Positions 6,838 through 14,199 of a stretch of DNA of 14,284 bases are shown piece after piece. Where the stretch lies: the NCBI GenBank assembly GCA_043748985.1, contig JAYVEG010000125.1, positions 1 through 14,284 on the forward strand. The letters are read 5' to 3'. Position numbers and translations under genes: made by a program. This DNA is from JBBROS01 sp043748985 (GTDB taxonomy: Bacteria; Pseudomonadota; Alphaproteobacteria; Acetobacterales; Acetobacteraceae). The first letter of the stretch is position 1; the number at the start of each line of letters is the position of its first letter. The notes under the pieces were generated by a model. It was not told the origin of the DNA. It made no database searches and worked only from the letters and a program-made list of their open reading frames with translations.

Positions 6838-9800
6838 ATGATAACCGTTGAAAAGTCGTCCAAAGGGCAGGACGGCGAGGATCTCGCCGAGATACTGATA
6901 CTACAGCGGTCTGGCTTGTTCGACGGGGCCTGGTTCATCGCCCGCAATCCCGATCTCGCGGAGCCTGGCGCCGATCCGTTGCGTCATTTCCACAGGTTCG
7001 GGTGGCAGGAGAACCGCTTCCCGAACGCGTATTTCGACCCCGCATGGTATCTGTCCCAGAACCGCGACGTTCGCGACAGGGGAACCAACCCCCTGCTCCA
7101 TTATGCCGAATACGGAGAAGCCGAGGGCCGCCGCCCTATCGCCCATTTTGACCCTGGCTGGTATCGCGACCGTTTCGCGGTGCCCGCCGGCATGTTGTGC
7201 CTTGCTCACTTCCTCGAACACCGCGCTACCGGGACCGTAAGCCCCATTCCCGAGTTCGACGCCGCTCACTACCTGGCCCGCTACCCAGACGTCGCCGCCG
7301 CCGGCATGGATCCATTCGAACACTATCTGCTGCGCGGCGCAGCCGAGGATCGTGAGCCTTCTGCCACCTTCGACCCCGTCTTCTACCGCGGACGCTATCT
7401 CCGGCATCACCCGACCGCGATCCCGGTGCTCCACTACCGGCTGAACAGCCACCTGCCCGGTGTCTATCCCCGACGCCAGGGCCACGAGATCGACATCCCG
7501 CACGAGGTGCGTCGCAATACCCGTCCTGGCCCAATGTTCGAAGAGGTCACCCCCCTCCCATCCGGCACCCCGCGCCGCGCGAAGCTGCTCGCTTATTACC
7601 TGCCGCAATTCCATCCCGTTCCGGAAAACGACGAGTGGTGGGGCAAGGGCTTCACCGAGTGGACCAACGTGGCCCGCGCCCTGCCGCGCTTCGCCGGGCA
7701 CTACCAGCCGCGTATCCCACGCGACCTCGGCCACTATCGGCTCGAGGGCTCCGAGACGCTGCGTCGGCAGGCGGAGCTTGCCCGCGCTGCCGGTCTTCAT
7801 GGTTTCGTCTTCTATTTCTACTGGTTCGACGGCCGCCGCCTGCTGGACGCCCCCTTGGAGGCACTGTTGGCCGACCCAAGCATCGATCTCCCATTCTGTC
7901 TGATGTGGGCCAACGAGAACTGGACGCGCCGGTGGGATGGCTCGGACCATGAAATCCTATTGGCACAGACCTACCGCAAGTCGGACGAGGCCGCCCTCGT
8001 CGCCACATTCCTCCGTCACTTCGCCGACCCGCGCTACATCCGTCTCGAGGGCCGGCCCGTGCTGATGGTTTATCGCGCCGGCCTGATCCCCGAGGGTGCC
8101 GTCACACGCTGGCGCCGCCTCTTTCGCGCCGGTGGCGAGGACCCCTTGTTCGTCATGGCGCAAAGCTTCGATGACCGAGACCCCCGGGACGTCGCGATGG
8201 ATGCCGCCGTCGAGTTCCCGCCGCACAAGCTGGTCGAGGGCCTTGGCCTCATCAATGCCTCTCTGACCCCGCTCGACCACTCCGCGACCGCGCAGGTTTT
8301 CTCATACGCCGACCTCGCGGCCAACTCGGACCTTTCGCCTTCGCCCTACCCTTTGATCCGGACGGCTGTTCCGGGATGGGATAACGATCCCCGCCGCCAG
8401 GGCGCGGGCATGGTAGTGCACGGGGCAACGCCCACGGCCTACCAGGCATGGCTCGAACGCCTGATCGACGCGGCCAGGGCGCAGCCCGTGGGCGGCGAGG
8501 CAATCGTGTGCATCAACGCCTGGAACGAGTGGGGCGAGGGAGCCTACCTCGAGCCCGACATCCATTTCGGCGCAGCCTTCCTCAATGCCACCGGACGTGC
8601 GGTGGCAGCCCGGGCGGCCCCCGAGACGCGAACCCGTCTGCTGCTTGTCGGCCATGACGCCTTCCCCGCCGGCGCCCAGCTGCTGCTGCTCAATCTCGGC
8701 CGAACCTTTGCTCTCGTGCAGGGTGTGGAGGTTGCGTTCCTGCTCCTCGGCGACGGCAAGCTGCTCCCGCAATATCGGGCCGTCGCGCCCACGATGGTTG
8801 CGAACTCGGTCCATGACGTGGCCCGGCATGCAAAGGCCTTGATCGCCGACGGCTTCCAGGCTGCTATCGTCAATTCCGGTGCCTCGGCCGCGGCCTGCAT
8901 CCCGCTGACCGAGGCCGGCATCCGCATCTTCTTGTTCATGCACGAACTTCCGCGGCTGCTGCGCGAGCGTAACCTGGTTCCCGCGGTCCGCGCCGCCGTC
9001 GAGGTGGCAAGCGCCGTCGTGTTTGGCGCCTCCCACGTTCGCGACCGCTTTACCGAGCTGGTACCGCTGTCACCGGACCGAACCCTCGTTCTGCCACAAG
9101 GCCTGTATCGTCCCGTTGCCGCCACCGACCGGAAGGCAAGGCGAGATAGCCTGCGCATCCTCCCGAAGGATATTCTGGCCATCGGCCTCGGCTATGCCGA
9201 TCTTCGCAAGGGCTTCGATATCTTCCTTCAGGTCTGGCGTATCGCGCACGCCTCCGATGCCCGCGTTCATATGCTTTGGGTCGGCGATATCGATCCCACG
9301 GTTCATGCCTATCTCGGCGCCGAGATGGCGGTCGCCGAGGCCACGGGCACCTTCCATCACATATCCTATGACCAGGACGGCGCAGACTGGCTCGTCGCCG
9401 CTGATGTGTTCCTGCTCACCTCGCGGGAGGATCCCCTACCGACCGCCGTGATCGAGGCCATGTCCGCTGGGCTGCCGACCGTCGCCTTCGAAGAGAGCGG
9501 CGGCGCCCCGGACATGCTGCGCGAGTGCGGGGCCGGCATCGCCGTCCCACTCGGCGATGCGACCGCCATGGTAAGGCAGATGCGCGCCTTGGCCACCCGC
9601 ACCCGGCCGGCAACACGTGTCGCCATCGCTGCCCAGGCGCGTGATCTGTTCGACTTTGGCCGTTACGCCAGCCGCGTGCTTGCCATTGCCCACCCCGGCT
9701 TGCTCGACGTCACCGCTGTCATTCCCAACTTCAACTATGGCCACTATCTCCGCGACCGCCTTGCCAGCGTGTTCGCCCAGACCCATCCGGTTGCCGAGGT

Positions 9801-10548
9801 CGTGGTCCTCGACGATGCCTCCACCGACGATAGCGAATTCGTCGCGCGAGACGCCGCCGCCAGCGCGGGCCGGGTGATCCGCTGGGTGCCCGAAAGCCGC
9901 AACAGCGGTTCGGTATTTCGCCAATGGCGCCGCGCCGCAGAACTGGCGCAGTCCGAATGGGTATGGATCGCCGAAGCCGACGACATGGCCGACCCCGGCT
10001 TCCTCGCTGCCCTCGCCGCCGGCCTTCACGCTGCACCCGATGCCGTCATGGCCTTCACCGACAGTCGAGCCGTTGGACCCGACGGCCGAGAGCTTTGGGC
10101 CGACCACCAGAGCTACTACACTCTGTCAGGCGTGACGGCGCTTGCTCAAGACACCGTCTTCTCCGCACCGGACTTGCTGCGGACCTGCCTCTCGACCAGC
10201 AACATGGTCATCAATGCGAGTGCTGTGTTGTGGCGTCGAACCGCCTTGTGCGCCGCCCTCGACCGCTGTGCTGCGGAGCTGGAAACCTTCCAGATGGCCG
10301 GCGACTGGCGACTCTATGCGGAGCTGCTGTCGGCGGGGGGCCAGGTGCTTTATGTAGCAAGCCCCCTCAACACCCACCGGCGTCATGGTGCGAGCGTCAC
10401 CAGCCGTCTCTCGGCAGATAGCCACCTGGCGGAAATAGAGCGCATGCAGCGCCATATGCGCAAGGTGTTGGGTGGCCGGTCCGGGCTCATCCGCAACCAG
10501 CGCCGTGCGTTGGACGCGGCCCGCGACGCCCTCGCGCGCCATTCCTGA
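6838..10548 (+). CDS. Multidomain glycan-assembly protein: tandem repeats, WbsX/GH99-like, GT4-like and GT2-like domains
   Basis: This 1236-residue protein has four parts. Residues 28-214 are five degenerate repeats of about 38 residues. Residues about 248-590 form a WbsX (GH99-like) domain with AYYLPQFHP (252-260), WWGKGFTEWTNVA, WANENWTRRWDG (357-368) and NAWNEWGEG (560-568). Residues about 598-935 look like a GT-B glycosyltransferase of family 4: a LLLVGHDAFPAGAQ start and the nucleotide-sugar region SREDPLPTAVIEAMSAGLPT (862 on), with D865 and E873 spaced as in the usual acidic pair. Residues about 957-1236 look like a GT-A family 2 enzyme with VIPNFNYG (961-968), DDAST (992-996) and the metal-binding EADD (1046-1049). 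WbsX domains are known from O-antigen loci. No signal or membrane segment is seen, so it is probably cytoplasmic. Donor and acceptor sugars are unknown. It stands alone, without other polysaccharide genes. Confidence 0.9.
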   Translation: MITVEKSSKGQDGEDLAEILILQRSGLFDGAWFIARNPDLAEPGADPLRHFHRFGWQENRFPNAYFDPAWYLSQNRDVRDRGTNPLLHYAEYGEAEGRRPIAHFDPGWYRDRFAVPAGMLCLAHFLEHRATGTVSPIPEFDAAHYLARYPDVAAAGMDPFEHYLLRGAAEDREPSATFDPVFYRGRYLRHHPTAIPVLHYRLNSHLPGVYPRRQGHEIDIPHEVRRNTRPGPMFEEVTPLPSGTPRRAKLLAYYLPQFHPVPENDEWWGKGFTEWTNVARALPRFAGHYQPRIPRDLGHYRLEGSETLRRQAELARAAGLHGFVFYFYWFDGRRLLDAPLEALLADPSIDLPFCLMWANENWTRRWDGSDHEILLAQTYRKSDEAALVATFLRHFADPRYIRLEGRPVLMVYRAGLIPEGAVTRWRRLFRAGGEDPLFVMAQSFDDRDPRDVAMDAAVEFPPHKLVEGLGLINASLTPLDHSATAQVFSYADLAANSDLSPSPYPLIRTAVPGWDNDPRRQGAGMVVHGATPTAYQAWLERLIDAARAQPVGGEAIVCINAWNEWGEGAYLEPDIHFGAAFLNATGRAVAARAAPETRTRLLLVGHDAFPAGAQLLLLNLGRTFALVQGVEVAFLLLGDGKLLPQYRAVAPTMVANSVHDVARHAKALIADGFQAAIVNSGASAAACIPLTEAGIRIFLFMHELPRLLRERNLVPAVRAAVEVASAVVFGASHVRDRFTELVPLSPDRTLVLPQGLYRPVAATDRKARRDSLRILPKDILAIGLGYADLRKGFDIFLQVWRIAHASDARVHMLWVGDIDPTVHAYLGAEMAVAEATGTFHHISYDQDGADWLVAADVFLLTSREDPLPTAVIEAMSAGLPTVAFEESGGAPDMLRECGAGIAVPLGDATAMVRQMRALATRTRPATRVAIAAQARDLFDFGRYASRVLAIAHPGLLDVTAVIPNFNYGHYLRDRLASVFAQTHPVAEVVVLDDASTDDSEFVARDAAASAGRVIRWVPESRNSGSVFRQWRRAAELAQSEWVWIAEADDMADPGFLAALAAGLHAAPDAVMAFTDSRAVGPDGRELWADHQSYYTLSGVTALAQDTVFSAPDLLRTCLSTSNMVINASAVLWRRTALCAALDRCAAELETFQMAGDWRLYAELLSAGGQVLYVASPLNTHRRHGASVTSRLSADSHLAEIERMQRHMRKVLGGRSGLIRNQRRALDAARDALARHS
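6919..7479 (+). repeat. Five protein-level tandem repeats of about 38 residues at the N-terminus of the glycan-assembly protein
   Basis: Within the encoded protein, units start at F28, F66, F104, F140 and F178, spaced 38, 38, 36 and 38 residues. The consensus is roughly FDp.wYl...pDv..aG.dPl.Hy...G..egR.P. Units 1, 2 and 4 keep the whole pattern; units 3 and 5 are degenerate, and unit 5 lacks the G..egR.P ending. The DNA itself is not highly repetitive. The same kind of unit is familiar from alphaproteobacterial RTX-type and glycosyltransferase proteins, where its role is not settled. Confidence 0.85.
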
Positions 10549-10572
10549 CAACCCCGCCACCGCGAACCCTTG

Positions 10573-10592
10573 CCAGCTGCATAAGAAGCTGG
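10573..10592. other. Small perfect hairpin between the glycan-assembly gene and the CMD-family gene
   Basis: CCAGCT (10573-10578) and AGCTGG (10587-10592) can form a six-pair stem with an eight-base loop, in the 73-base gap between two rightward genes. No run of T follows on either strand, so it is not a standard intrinsic terminator. It could attenuate read-through or be chance. Confidence 0.3.
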
Positions 10593-10621
10593 GACGAACC
10601 GGCAACAACAACGAGGAAACG

Positions 10622-11242
10622 ATGCGCCCGATCCACCTTGCCCTTGCAGCCGCGACGCTGCTGCCACTCGCCGCGCGCGCCGACGCGCAGGACCGCCTCC
10701 CGACCATTCCGCCAGCCCAGTATTCCCCGGAGCAGAAGCAGGCGGCTGTCGACTTTCTTGCAGCCCGCAAGTCCCCCGTCTTCGGTCCGTTCGAGCCGCT
10801 GATGTACAGCCCCGAGGTGATGAGCCTCGCCCGCTCGATGGGCGACTATCTCCGCTACAAGTCCGGCATCGGCAATACCCTCTCCGAGCTTGTCATCCTC
10901 GTGACCGCGCGAGAGTGGTCGCAGGACTACGAGTGGTCCGTTCATGCCCCCATCGCCGCCAAGATGGGCATCAAGCCCGAGATCATCGCCGCAATTCGCG
11001 ATGGCCGCCGGCCCGAGGGCATGAGCGACGACGAAGCCCTCGTCTACGACTTCTCCGTCGAGCTGCACCGCAATCACCGCGTCTCCGACGAGACCTTCGC
11101 TCGCGCCGAGAAGCGCTTCGGCAAGCCCGCCGTCGTCGACCTCGTGGGCGTCACTGGCTACTACACCTTTCTCGCGATGCAGCTGAACGCCGCCCGCTAC
11201 CAGACCAAGGACGGCACGACACTCCCCCGCTTCCCCAACTGA
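10622..11242 (+). CDS. Exported carboxymuconolactone decarboxylase (CMD) family protein
   Basis: The 206-residue product carries a signal peptide (MRPIHLALAAATLLPLAARADA, probable cleavage after residue 22) followed by one CMD/AhpD-like helical domain. The core is GNTLSELVILVTAREWSQDY and EWSVHAPIAAKMGI (84-117), in which Y103, E104, W105 and H108 correspond to the family's YEW..H active-site pattern. The CxxC pair of AhpD-type peroxidase partners is absent, so the protein is not an obvious thiol redox enzyme. True PcaC is cytoplasmic and shorter; the export signal argues against that role. The ATG at 10622 is chosen for GAGGAA at 10613-10618 and for the signal; the frame is open back to 10472 but overlaps the previous gene. 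It ends one base from the stop of convergent pobA. An aromatic or lactone substrate in the periplasm is inferred only from family and neighbour. Confidence 0.85.
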   Translation: MRPIHLALAAATLLPLAARADAQDRLPTIPPAQYSPEQKQAAVDFLAARKSPVFGPFEPLMYSPEVMSLARSMGDYLRYKSGIGNTLSELVILVTAREWSQDYEWSVHAPIAAKMGIKPEIIAAIRDGRRPEGMSDDEALVYDFSVELHRNHRVSDETFARAEKRFGKPAVVDLVGVTGYYTFLAMQLNAARYQTKDGTTLPRFPN

Positions 11243-11243
11243 T

Positions 11244-12401
11244 CTACCAGGGTAATCCAACGTAATTTTCCGCAAGCGGGGTCGCGCCGGCGGCCGACCC
11301 CGTCACATAGTCCAACTCGGCAACCTGAACCCGCCGGTCGAACTCCCCTGCATCTGGGAAGCGGTGCAGCATGCTCGTCATCCACCAGCTGAACCGCTGC
11401 ACCTTCCAGATACGCCGCAGGCATCGCGCCGTGTAGTCTGCAAGGTCGGCATCCTCGCCGCGAGCGAACCACCGCTCCAGTGCCCGCGCCAGCAGTGCCA
11501 CGTCGCCCACAGCCAGGTTCATGCCCTTTGCCCCCGTCGGCGGCACGATATGCGCCGCATCCCCCGCCAGGAACAGGCGCCCGTGCTGCATCGGCTCGGC
11601 GACAAAGCTCCGCATGGCCGTGACGCTTTGCTGCAGGATGGGTCCTTCCTGAAGGTCGACCCCAAGCCGGGCCGACAGCGCCGACCAGATCCGGTCCGGG
11701 CTCCAGGTCGAAGCATCCTCGTCGGGCTCGCATTGCAGATACATGCGGCTGATCGTCGGGCTGCGCATGGACAACAGCGCGAAGCCGTCCTCATGGTTCG
11801 CATAGATCAACTCGTGCGAAGCCGGCGGCGTCTCCGCCAATATCCCAAGCCACCCGAAAGGGTAAACCCGCTCATAGTCCCGGTGCCCAGGGATCGCGTC
11901 CCGTGCAATGCCGTGGAACCCGTCGCACCCGGCCACGAAGTCGCACGCCAGCGTCCGCGCTACTCCATTCTGCGCGAAATGGACCACCGGGAAGCCTGTA
12001 GCGTCCTCAATGGCCGTCGCCTTCGTCTCGAACCGGACATCCCCCCCGGACTCCAGCCGCGCCCCGATCAGGTCCCGCACCACCTCGTGCTGCCCATACA
12101 CCGTCACCGACTTGCCCGTCAGCCCGGCAAAATCGATCCGCCGCGTCTCACCCCCGAACCGGATCAGGCAACCCTCATGCGCCAGTCCCTCACGCTCCAA
12201 CCGCTGCCCGACTCCCGCCTGGACGAGCAGGTCACGCGTCCCCTGTTCCAGCACGCCGGCACGGATCCGGTGCTGGAGGTAGTCGCGGCTCCGGCTTTCG
12301 AGCACGACGCTTTGGATACCGGCCTGCGCCAGCAGATGGGACAACAGCAGTCCCGCCGGGCCACCGCCGAGGATTGCGACTTGGGTGCGTTCTTGCGTCA
12401 T
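11244..12401 (-). CDS. pobA: 4-hydroxybenzoate 3-monooxygenase (PobA)
   Basis: PobA is a cytoplasmic FAD monooxygenase that uses NADPH and O2 to convert 4-hydroxybenzoate to protocatechuate, which enters the beta-ketoadipate or meta-cleavage routes. The 385 residues fit the family (about 390). The FAD fingerprints are present: GGGPAG (12-17), RIRAGVLEQG (45-54), GCDGFHGI (158-165) and LAGDAAHIVPPTGAKGMNLA (278-297). Residues that correspond, by my recalled alignment to Pseudomonas PobA, to the substrate site are also kept: Y200 in SHELIYANH, S211 and R213 in LSMRSP, Y221, P288-T289 and Y380 in AENYVGLPW. The conserved RRIWKVQRFSWWMTSMLHRFP (from 329) further supports the call. No PobR-type regulator is next to it. 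It lies 55 bases downstream of the ThDP enzyme on the same strand and may be co-transcribed. No clear Shine-Dalgarno precedes the ATG. Confidence 0.96.
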   Translation of the reverse strand: MTQERTQVAILGGGPAGLLLSHLLAQAGIQSVVLESRSRDYLQHRIRAGVLEQGTRDLLVQAGVGQRLEREGLAHEGCLIRFGGETRRIDFAGLTGKSVTVYGQHEVVRDLIGARLESGGDVRFETKATAIEDATGFPVVHFAQNGVARTLACDFVAGCDGFHGIARDAIPGHRDYERVYPFGWLGILAETPPASHELIYANHEDGFALLSMRSPTISRMYLQCEPDEDASTWSPDRIWSALSARLGVDLQEGPILQQSVTAMRSFVAEPMQHGRLFLAGDAAHIVPPTGAKGMNLAVGDVALLARALERWFARGEDADLADYTARCLRRIWKVQRFSWWMTSMLHRFPDAGEFDRRVQVAELDYVTGSAAGATPLAENYVGLPW

Positions 12402-12456
12402 CGTGCCGATGTAGCCGGTTCGCCCTCAACCGCAAGCGACGGCCTCGAAAGCGGGG

Positions 12457-14100
12457 TCACGGCATCAGCGGCCGCCCAGCCTCGCCGCGCACCTGCGGCA
12501 TCAAAATCAGGTCCCAGATGCTGGGCATCTCGCCCACCGGCACATGGACCAGCGCCGGCGCCCGCAACGCGAACGCCTCGTGCAACCGCGCCTCCAGCTC
12601 TGCCGGTGTGGTCGCCCGATACGCGGCCACCCCGAAGCTCTCGGCAAACCGGCAGAAATCGGGGTTCGCCAGATCATTAGCGATCTCCCGCCCGCCCCAG
12701 GCCTGCTGCTGGATCCGCTTAACGTTGCCGAAATGCCCGTCGTCGAACACCACCACCACCACGGCCAGCCCATGGCGCTTCGCCGTCGCCAGCTCGAACG
12801 CCTGATAGCCGAAGCCGCCATCGCCGGCGATGCTCAACACCGCCCGGCCCGGGCATGCCGCCGCCGCACCCAGCGCCGTCCCGTAGCCATAGCCGAGATT
12901 GTCCTGGTATCCCGAGAAGAACCGCCGCGGCACTTCGACCGGGAACGCCATCCGCGCGGCAAAGCCCATCTGGGTGACCTCGTCCACCAATACCCCATCC
13001 TCCGGCAATGCGGCCCGCATCGCCCGCAGGAACCCCATCTGCGGCTCCAGGCGCGAAAGCCGTTCATCCAGCCACGCCCGATGCCTCGCCAGTTCCTCCT
13101 CCCGGCTCTCCCGCCCACGATTATGCTCCGGCAGCCGCGCAAGCACCGCCCGCAGCCCGGCCGCTGCATCCCCGATCAGCGCGCAGGCCGGGCGCTGATA
13201 TCGCCCCGGCTCCTCGGGATCGATATCCAGCCGCACGACCGTCAGCCCCGCATCCATCCCCCATTGGCTTTGCTGGTTGTAAAGTCGTGTGCCCACCCCG
13301 AACACGACATCCGCCGTTTCCCACAGCCGCCGTCCGACCGGGAACGACACCGCCAACCTATGGCTGGTCGGCAACACCCCCCGTCCACGCCGATACGACA
13401 CCACCGGCGCCTCCAGCATCTCCGCCAGCTGCCGCACCTCCGGCCCGGCATCAACGGCGCCCCCGCCCACAACGATCAGCGGCCGCCGCGCCGCGCCCAG
13501 CAGCCGGGCGGCCTGTTCGACGGCCTCCGGGTCCACCTCCGGCACGACTGGCGCCAGCGGCGCGATGACGGGCGCCGGGCCTGTCTGGCTCCAAACGTCG
13601 ATCGCACACTCCAGCGCCACCGGCCGACGACGCCCAGACAGCGCCGCCTGTACCGCCGTGGCCACCAGCGCGCTCGCGTCGTGCGGGCCAGTGATCCGCG
13701 CCGCGAACTTCGTGATGTGCCGCAGCAACCCGATCTGGTCCGGGATCTCGTGCAGGTGGCCGAACCCGCGGTCGATCGCATGCGCCGGGATTTGCCCGGC
13801 CAGCGCCAGCACCGGTGCCTCCATGCCCCAGGCCGTCAGCAGCGCCGCCGTCGTGTTCAGCACGCCGGGCCCCGGCACCGCCGCAAACGCCTGCGGTCGC
13901 CCTGTCGCCAGCGCCGCCCCAAGTGCCATGTAGGCGCCGGTCTGCTCGTGCCGGGCGTGCAGCATCCGGATGCGGTCGCTCGCCTGGAACATGGCGTCGA
14001 ACAGCGCATCGTTGTGCACGCCGGGCACCCCGTACACGGTATCGATCCCATGCCCCACCAGGCTCGCCACCACAGCCTGCGCCGTCGTCATACGTTTCAT
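12457..14100 (-). CDS. Thiamine diphosphate-dependent enzyme of the acetolactate synthase/benzoylformate decarboxylase superfamily
   Basis: These enzymes cleave or join bonds next to a 2-keto-acid carbonyl with ThDP and Mg. The 547-residue protein has the three usual domains. The N-terminal pyrimidine domain has YGVPGVHND (23-31), the cofactor-activating glutamate E52 in ARHEQTGAYMALGAALATGRP, and AVPGPGVLNTTAALLTAW. The central domain is at about 190-325 (VVGGGAVDAG, DVVFGVGTRL). The C-terminal pyrophosphate domain has GDGGFGYQAFELATA (426-440) and FDDGHFGNVKRIQQ (452-465). The latter has DD where most relatives have NN. Ser26 and His70 of benzoylformate decarboxylase have no counterpart (V28 and V75-P76), so that activity is unlikely. 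The ATG at 14098-14100 is preferred, with GGGAT six bases upstream; a second ATG at 14091 is possible. The reaction is not assigned. The position ahead of pobA hints at aromatic keto-acid metabolism, but this is only inference. Confidence 0.85.
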   Translation of the reverse strand: MKRMTTAQAVVASLVGHGIDTVYGVPGVHNDALFDAMFQASDRIRMLHARHEQTGAYMALGAALATGRPQAFAAVPGPGVLNTTAALLTAWGMEAPVLALAGQIPAHAIDRGFGHLHEIPDQIGLLRHITKFAARITGPHDASALVATAVQAALSGRRRPVALECAIDVWSQTGPAPVIAPLAPVVPEVDPEAVEQAARLLGAARRPLIVVGGGAVDAGPEVRQLAEMLEAPVVSYRRGRGVLPTSHRLAVSFPVGRRLWETADVVFGVGTRLYNQQSQWGMDAGLTVVRLDIDPEEPGRYQRPACALIGDAAAGLRAVLARLPEHNRGRESREEELARHRAWLDERLSRLEPQMGFLRAMRAALPEDGVLVDEVTQMGFAARMAFPVEVPRRFFSGYQDNLGYGYGTALGAAAACPGRAVLSIAGDGGFGYQAFELATAKRHGLAVVVVVFDDGHFGNVKRIQQQAWGGREIANDLANPDFCRFAESFGVAAYRATTPAELEARLHEAFALRAPALVHVPVGEMPSIWDLILMPQVRGEAGRPLMP

Positions 14101-14120
14101 CTGCCCATCCCGCCTGCACG

Positions 14121-14151
14121 CCCCGCTGGGCGCAATTGACACCCCGCAGGG
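14121..14151. repeat. Direct repeat in the divergent promoter region at the right edge
   Basis: CCCCGCTGGG (14121-14130) and CCCCGCAGGG (14142-14151) match at nine of ten bases and start 21 bases apart, two helical turns. They bracket TTGACA at 14136-14141. The arrangement resembles a regulator operator occupying one face of the DNA. Confidence 0.45.
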
Positions 14152-14164
14152 CCCGCCATACCAC
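14136..14164 (+). promoter_or_regulatory. Candidate promoter for the rightmost gene
   Basis: A perfect -35 TTGACA (14136-14141) is followed after 17 bases by TACCAC (14159-14164), which keeps three of six -10 positions. The predicted start near 14171 would leave a leader of about 29 bases containing the GGGGA ribosome binding site at 14188-14192. Confidence 0.42.
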
Positions 14165-14199
14165 TTGCGCCATAAGAAAACGTCCTCGGGGAAAAGACC

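Noticed and set aside
10622..11242. PcaC, 4-carboxymuconolactone decarboxylase
   Set aside because: The signal peptide and the extra length do not fit cytoplasmic PcaC; only family membership is supported.
12402..12456. Terminator or promoter between the ThDP gene and pobA
   Set aside because: A five-pair inverted repeat (CGGTT/AACCG at 12416-12432) has no T-run and no convincing promoter boxes surround it, so co-transcription remains the simpler reading.
12457..14100. Benzoylformate decarboxylase (mandelate pathway) as a specific name
   Set aside because: The catalytic Ser26 and His70 positions are Val and Val/Pro here, so only the superfamily is called.
12544..14139. 531-codon open frame on the plus strand
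   Set aside because: Antisense to the ThDP enzyme, which has full motif support; composition is Arg/Pro/His-rich without any motif.
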